From Hevea brasiliensis (Eukaryota > Streptophyta > Magnoliopsida > Malpighiales > Euphorbiaceae): a stretch of DNA of 64,000 nucleotides. Position 1 is the stretch's first letter, and every line of letters begins with the position of its first letter. Shown here one piece after another: positions 58,709 to 64,000 of this stretch. The notes under the pieces are model-generated. The model saw nothing but the letters and a program-made list of their open reading frames with translations. It was not told the origin of the DNA and did no database searches. The position numbers and the translations under genes are program-made. The stretch is from contig NC_079496.1 of the NCBI RefSeq assembly GCF_030052815.1, positions 83,069,652 through 83,133,651 on the forward strand, written 5' to 3'.

Positions 58709-60522
58709 TGTAACACCCCCAAGTTCGGTAGTGCGTTCTGCTGCTCCGGTGACCAGTGTTGTCCGGATAGCTAGGATGCCTAGAACTACACTTCAATATG
58801 AGTGAGGAGACATAAAATAATGAAATACAAGAAAAGAAAATACAAGAAAAACAAAGGAAAATAATAGCAAAGAAATGTAATCAAGTTAAGTGAGTCGGGA
58901 ACCCTAGCGATGGGTGATCGCACCGGGAAGTCACGGCGTGGACCGTTGACTGGCCCTGGACTACGGGGAACCTTGGAAAATATTTTTAGAACTTAAATAG
59001 ACCCTTATTGAAGAATAAATATCATTAGAAAGATCAAAGAAAAATTAAATAATTAGTACAAAGAAAAGGGAGAAATCGAAAAACAGACAAAATCCGGTGT
59101 TACCGAAAAATCGGGAATGCAACCCGAATAGGGGCATTATGGTCATTTGACATCCAGATTGTCTTTTGACCTAAATTTCCATTAAAAATAAATAATATTA
59201 CACTTAGAAAATAAAATGAAAAATTAATTTGGTGGTACCTAAAGTAAATAACAAGAATTAAGGGTTTAATGTGGAATAAGTGGGAATTTAACTTATAATA
59301 TGATTATTTGTGTGAGTGGGCCACTAATGAATAAACTAAACATAAAATGGGGCAGATGTAAGTCCACTATACCAGCTGAATACTTCATCTTCTCCATTTC
59401 CCTTAACCTAACCGAATTGAAGGAAATGAAAACCACCATTGCCGTTTTTGCATGAGCTTGATCCACTCCTCCATTTCAACTCCAATCACTTAGATAGCTT
59501 CATAAAAAATTGTCTACACATCATAAGGGAGAGCTTGATACCAAAATCAAGAAGTTTAATCAAGGTTTAGCAAGTTCCAACCATAGGTAAGTTTACATTT
59601 TTTGAATATTGCTTTTGGGATGAATTGAACTTGGGAACATGATTAAAGCTGTGTGTGATTTATTGATGCATATTGTAAGATTGTAAAATGAGTTTAAATT
59701 CTTATTGACATTCACTGTCTTTTGAATTTAGCTATGTTTTGATTATTGAGATTTATTGTAATATTGTGTTAAATTCCTTATGACATTATTGTCTTGAATT
59801 TAACTATAGTTTTAAGTATCCACTATTTACATGACTTATGAATTGTGATTTAAATTGTATTTGATTAATGTTGTGCACCACTGAGACATTGTCTCAGCGA
59901 TAGCTTTTTATTGCTGTCGGAGGTAGACAGACAGACAGGGCAGCAGACTAGGCTGCTAGTACCTCCAGCGAGAGACTACCGGGTATAATGAGTATACCAA
60001 TATTTTTTATTTGGTAATGTAATGTATGTTCACTGTATGTACATATTGTTGTTGGTTTTGAGCAGTTGTAAATAAAAATTGTACATTGAAGTTGTAAAAT
60101 AATTATGAGTTATTTTGGCTTGTAAAAATTGTATTATATTTTCTTTATCTCAGTCTTTGAAAAATTACTGTGAATTTGACTTGAGAAATATGTTGTGTTG
60201 AGAAAAATGTTGAAGTTGAGATTTGGAAATCTATTGAAGTGCTTTTTACAGGTTTTCTAAAGAACTGTTTTATCCAAAATACAGATGGCACTCTGCCAAA
60301 ATTTTTACAGAAATTCCAAATATACCAAATGAGTTAGCTGTTTCACTTCAGTTCACAAAAGTTTTTAACACCTGTAAATAGTGCTCACCACTGTAAAAGA
60401 AGTAAGAAAAGTTTTTAAAATCCCTTGTAGTGTATTTAATGGGTTATCAGTAGACGGAGTTGGTAATTCATTAGGTATACTGCGGGATCATGTTATGCCT
60501 TATAGAGGGGTAGGGTGTGACA
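58709..60522 (+). repeat. 5' LTR of element H
   Basis: TGTAACACCCCC to GTGTGACA, 1814 bp. It lacks the roughly 1 kb module (CCAAATGAA inverted repeat and TGAGACATAGCCC block) present in I, E and G, but keeps the downstream hairpin. Confidence 0.88.
59881..59897 (+). other. Conserved hairpin, LTR H copy with compensated stem
   Basis: CTGAGAC-ATT-GTCTCAG preceded by GCACCA. A second weaker hairpin follows (GCGATAGC with GCTGTCG). Confidence 0.68.
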
Positions 60523-60530
60523 TGTTTTAG

Positions 60531-60542
60531 TGGTATCAGAGC
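60531..60542 (+). promoter_or_regulatory. Primer-binding site of element H
   Basis: TGGTATCAGAGC, 8 bp after the LTR end. Confidence 0.92.
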
Positions 60543-60712
60543 AAAGTTTTTAAATTCTGTTTTCACATGTTACTTGAATATTCTTTCTTCATAGTACAAC
60601 TGCTCAATATCATTGTTTGATACATACAGTACATTACATTATAAATATGCACTAACGGGAGGAAATCTCCTTGTGTTATTGGTTCAGGAGATCTAAAATC
60701 CTCACATTGACT

Positions 60713-61900
60713 ATGGAAGAGGGTGATCGTTCAGTCGATCAATCTATTGAGGCTGAGGTGCAAGGGGATGCCCCAGGCCTACAAAATGTTAGTGGTTCAA
60801 AGAAGACCACCGCAGCATCAGCTTCGCTCGATCGCTCAAAGAGATGGCTTAAATGTTCCAACAAATGGCTGGTAATGTACCTACTCAAGTCCCAATACAG
60901 ACACCAGTGGTACAACCACAGTCTCCTACCAGGCAGTATGATAAATTGATGAAATATGGGGCTACAGAGTTCAAAGGGACAGTAGATCCTCTAGAAGCTG
61001 AACAGTGGTTAGAGAGGATGGATAGGGTATTCAAGAAACTGCATTGCACAGAGGAGCTCAGATTTGAATACTCAGTGTCTTTGTTACAGGGGGATGCTTA
61101 TGACTGGTGGAAAACCATTCCCCACATGCAGTAGAACTGCAGGTCTTGACTGGAATGACTTTCTCAGGGAATTCAGACAGAAATATGTCCCTGATGCTTA
61201 TGTAGACCAGAAGCTGCAAGAGTTCCTAAGCCTAAAACAGGGGAGCAGATCAGTGGCTGAGTATGAAAGGGAATTTTCCCGCCTTAGCCATTATGCAGTG
61301 AGTGTACTCTCTACCAGCAGGGAGAGATGCAAGAGGTTTGAAACTGTCTTGAAGCCCAGTATCAGAGTACAAGTAGTCGGCTTCAAACACACTAACTTCT
61401 CTGAACTTATTTCTCAAGCCCTAGAGTTGGAAAGAATTGAGATTGAGACTGCTCTTGAGAAAAAGAAATCAGAGAAGACAGATAAAGAGGGAAAGTCAGT
61501 AGAACAGAGTTCCAGTGGTCATACTGGGAAGAGGAAGAACCATGGGGGATATGGCAGAGGTGGCAAGAAATCTGGTAGGGGAAGATATTCAGATGAGACC
61601 TCCCTATCCGGTCGTGAGTACCGAAGTTCCTACCCTCCCCGCCAATGTGAAACTTGTGGAAAAAATCATGGTGGGATATGCTATAAGGCTATTGGAGCCT
61701 GTTATAACTGTGGAGGCACAGGACACTTTGCCAAGGATTGCACCAGTAGTCGCAGAGTTAGACCACCTCCTACTACTGTAGAAGGGTCATTTCAGAGCCC
61801 TGTCACTAGAAGTTCACAACCACCTAGCAGAGGTAGAGGCAGGGGTAGAGGTAGCCCAGCAGGCAGCCAAGGCACAGTGAAACAATCAGAGCAAGAAATT
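60713..61900 (+). pseudogene. gag: Element H gag
   Basis: ATG at 60713 opens an acidic N-terminus (MEEGDRSVDQS). A lost base near 60845 moves the reading to another frame, 60853-61134, with the start of the gag core (TVDPLEAEQWLERMDRVF and the GDAYDWW motif). A second shift near 61128 returns to the first frame: WNDFLREFRQKYVPDAY, then RSVAEYEREFSRLSHYA. A basic region and a zinc-binding pair follow, the canonical knuckle CYNCGGTGHFAKDC being at 61700-61741. The two shifts compensate each other, so gag and pol share a frame. Confidence 0.9.
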
Positions 61901-62611
61901 GCTCCAATCAGAATGTATGCAATGAGACAGAGGGAAGAGGCCGAGACATCTGATGTTGTGGCTGGTACCTTCTCAACTTTTAACCAAAATGTGTTTGTGT
62001 TATTTGATCCGGGCTCTACCCATTCTTATGTGAGTGCTAGCATCATTGATTGCATTGCTGTTCCATGTACAAAAATGAACTTTGAGGTGCTAGTAACAAG
62101 TCCACTAGGACAGGAAGTCAGGGTTAATAGAATGTATAGAGATTGTCCTTTGGTGATCCAAGGACACACTTTTCTGTCCGATCTCATTGAAATGCCCTTC
62201 AGAGATTATGATATCATCTTGGGCATGGATTGGTTAGCTAGGCATCATGCCATGATTGACTGTAGGCTGAAGACAGTCACTTTTGGCCTTCCTCAGTACA
62301 GTGATGTGGTAATAGATGGGGAAAGGCAGTTATTGCCATCAAACATCATTTCAGCTGCACTAGCCAGAAAAATGATCAGAAAGGGGTGTGAAGCCTACTT
62401 GGCACATGTGGTAGACACCCAAGTGGGGAGTCCAGCATTGAAGGACATCCCTATAGTATATGACTTTCCAGATGTGTTTCCTGATGAATTGCCAGGATTA
62501 CCTCTGGAAAGAGAAGTGCAGTTTGAAATTAATGTTATGCATGGTGTGGATCCAATCTCCATAACGCCATACAGAATGGCACCAGCAGAGTTAAAGGAGT
62601 TGAAGATATAG
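61901..62611 (+). pseudogene. pol: Element H aspartic protease and linker
   Basis: Fused in frame to gag. The active site LFDPGSTHSYV has its Asp codon at 62006-62008, and GMDWLARHHAMIDC follows near 62223. The linker to RT has EAYLAHVVDT, FPDVFPDELPGLP and the basal RT motif PYRMAPAEL. A TAG at 62609-62611 interrupts the frame where Gypsy2 has a Gln codon; the RT continues in the same frame. Confidence 0.92.
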
Positions 62612-63376
62612 TTGCAAGAACTACTTGAAAAGGGCTTCATCCGCCCTAGTGTGTCACCTTGGGGAGCACCAGTGTTGTTTGTTAAGAAGAAGGATGGTAC
62701 TCTCCACTTATGCATTGACTACCGGCAGTTGAATAAGGTGACAATAAAGAACAGATATCCATTGCCTCGCTTTGATGATCTGTTTGATCAGTTGAAGGGT
62801 GCAGCTGTATTCTCCAAAATTGATTTGCGATCTGGTTATTATCAGTTGAAGGTGCAAGAGCAGAGTATTCCAAAAACTGCTTTCAGAACTTGGTATGGCC
62901 ACTATGAGTTTCTAGTAATGCCATTCGGGTTAACAAATGCTCCAGCTGCTTTCATGGATCTGATGAACACTATCTTCAGACCATATCTTGATCAATTTGT
63001 GGTGGTGTTTATTGATGACATTTTGATATATTCAAGGAATGCAGAGGAGCATGACAGACATCTGCGGATTGTACTGCAGACTTTAAGGGAGAAACAACTA
63101 TACGCCAAATTGTCGAAATGTGAATTTTGGCTGAAAGAAATCTCCTTTTTGGGACATGTTGTGTCAGCTGAAGGGATCAAGGTAGATTCCAACAAGGTGG
63201 AAGCTATCCTTAATTGGAAGCCGCCCAGGAATATCACAGAAATTCGCAGTTTTCTGGGTTTAGCTGGATATTACCGTCGGTTTGTGAAGGGGTTCTCTAT
63301 GTTATCTTCTCCACTGATCAAACTGCTTCGGAAAGATGTAAAATTTGGTGATGATAAATGCCAAAGAAAGTTTTGA
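62612..63376 (+). pseudogene. pol: Element H reverse transcriptase
   Basis: All RT blocks can be read: [51 protein letters not shown], catalytic [11 protein letters not shown] (FIDD codons 63008-63019) and [17 protein letters not shown]. An extra A in a run near 63365 shifts the frame just after the thumb region (DDKCQ). This is one of the best preserved RT domains in the window. Confidence 0.93.
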
Positions 63377-64000
63377 TGAGTTGAAGAGATGTTTGACTGA
63401 AGCTCCAGTCCTCACTTTACCTACTCCGGGTAAAGAATACACAGTTTATAGTGATGCTTCTCACAGTGGGTTAGGCTGTGTACTGATGCAAGATCGGATT
63501 GTCATTGCTTATGCATCACGCCAGCTGAAACCACATGAGAGGAACTACCCAACACATGATCTGGAGCTAGCAGCTATTGTTTTTGCTCTGAAGATCTGGA
63601 GACACTATTTGTATGGGGAGAAATGTTACATTTACACAGATCACAAGAGCTTGAAGTACTTAGGCACCCAGAAGGAATTGAATTTGAGGTAGAGGAGATG
63701 GTTAGAACTCATCAAAGATTATGATTGCTTAATAGACTATCAGCCAGGAAAAGCAAATGTGGTGGCTGACGCCTTAAGTCACAAGACTATGGCAAGTCTC
63801 AAAGTTTCTCCTTTGTCCATGGTATATGAATTGAAAGCACAGCATACCAGTTTAGAGATTGATGATGAAGGACAGACAATAGTTGCATGGCATGTACAGC
63901 CAGTGTTGACTGATCAGATCAGAATGGCTGCTCAGAGTGATGAAAAATATCAGAAGCTACTGAAAGAAGTCCAGCAGGGCAAGAAACCTGAATTCTTTGT
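63345..64000 (+). pseudogene. pol: Element H RNase H and start of integrase linker
   Basis: RNase H in the shifted frame: [16 protein letters not shown] (Asp codon 63453-63455), [20 protein letters not shown] and [14 protein letters not shown] at 63690-63692 lies at the same codon as the E1 stop at 6031-6033. Beyond it the same frame stays open to the window end ([20 protein letters not shown], then the linker before integrase). Confidence 0.92.

Larger units (their letters stand above)
58709..64000 (+). mobile_element. Ty3/Gypsy Tekay-type element H, 5' part
   Basis: Plus-strand element with a 1.8 kb 5' LTR, primer site, gag, protease, RT and RNase H, running out of the window before integrase. 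The preceding CTATA (58704-58708) is the expected left target-site duplication. Gag-pol is one frame apart from a few indels and nonsense codons. Confidence 0.9.

Noticed and set aside
61064..61134. Gag frameshift signal in element H
   Set aside because: The overlap falls in the middle of the gag core domain and compensates an earlier indel, so it is mutational.

Overview
The window is plant nuclear DNA made entirely of nested LTR retrotransposons; I see no cellular gene, rRNA or tRNA gene. The two superfamilies are Ty3/Gypsy chromoviruses of the Tekay/Del type (LTRs starting TGTAACACCCC or TGTGACACCCC, a gag-pol ending in a chromodomain, tRNA-Met primer site TGGTATCAGAGC) and one Ty1/Copia family with a 2.1 kb LTR (TGTTAGTAGTATGCC at one end, GCTCCTTCA at the other). 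The AT-rich composition, 2-5 kb Tekay LTRs and plant-type primer sites point to a dicot genome, probably heterochromatin. A woody Euphorbiaceae-like host is only a guess.

Layout, judged from LTR ends and 5 bp target-site duplications (TSDs). The oldest element is Gypsy2 (minus strand): pol at 17035-19446, gag at 22567-23627, primer site at 23753 and the first 69 bp of its LTR at 23770-23838. Everything else appears to have landed inside it. Left branch: Copia LTR Z interrupts its integrase, Tekay solo LTR J (1325-16370, TSD CTTGG) sits in Z, and a complete Tekay element, E1 (1594-11870, TSD CAAAT), sits in J. Solo LTR K (19447-22566) splits Gypsy2 gag from protease. Right branch: Copia A enters the Gypsy2 LTR at 23839. 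A is split by Copia B (24649-39503, minus, TSD TGATT), which itself holds a Copia solo LTR S (32892-34998, TSD CCATG) and Tekay solo LTR I (36366-39492, TSD derived from TACTA). A is then cut in turn by Copia C (43286), Tekay E (46040), Tekay F (49229), Copia D (49863), Tekay G (55613) and Tekay H (58709 to the window end). These last seven open to the right and none closes inside the window.

All coding regions are decayed. E1, Gypsy2 and H keep recognisable gag, protease, reverse transcriptase and RNase H; E1 also keeps integrase and chromodomain. The Copia copies keep gag, protease and integrase (A, B, D) and RT-RNase H (B only). Many stops are CAG to TAG changes, as expected from deamination of methylated CHG sites.

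Most worth a second look: a 75 bp GT-AG intron-like segment in the E1 integrase gene; a hairpin pair with compensatory base changes in all Tekay LTRs that reach that region; a second conserved inverted repeat in the same LTRs, deleted from one E1 LTR and apparently multiplied in J; a 35 bp hairpin minisatellite of variable copy number in the Copia leader; and an identical 28 nt block just upstream of gag in two Tekay families.
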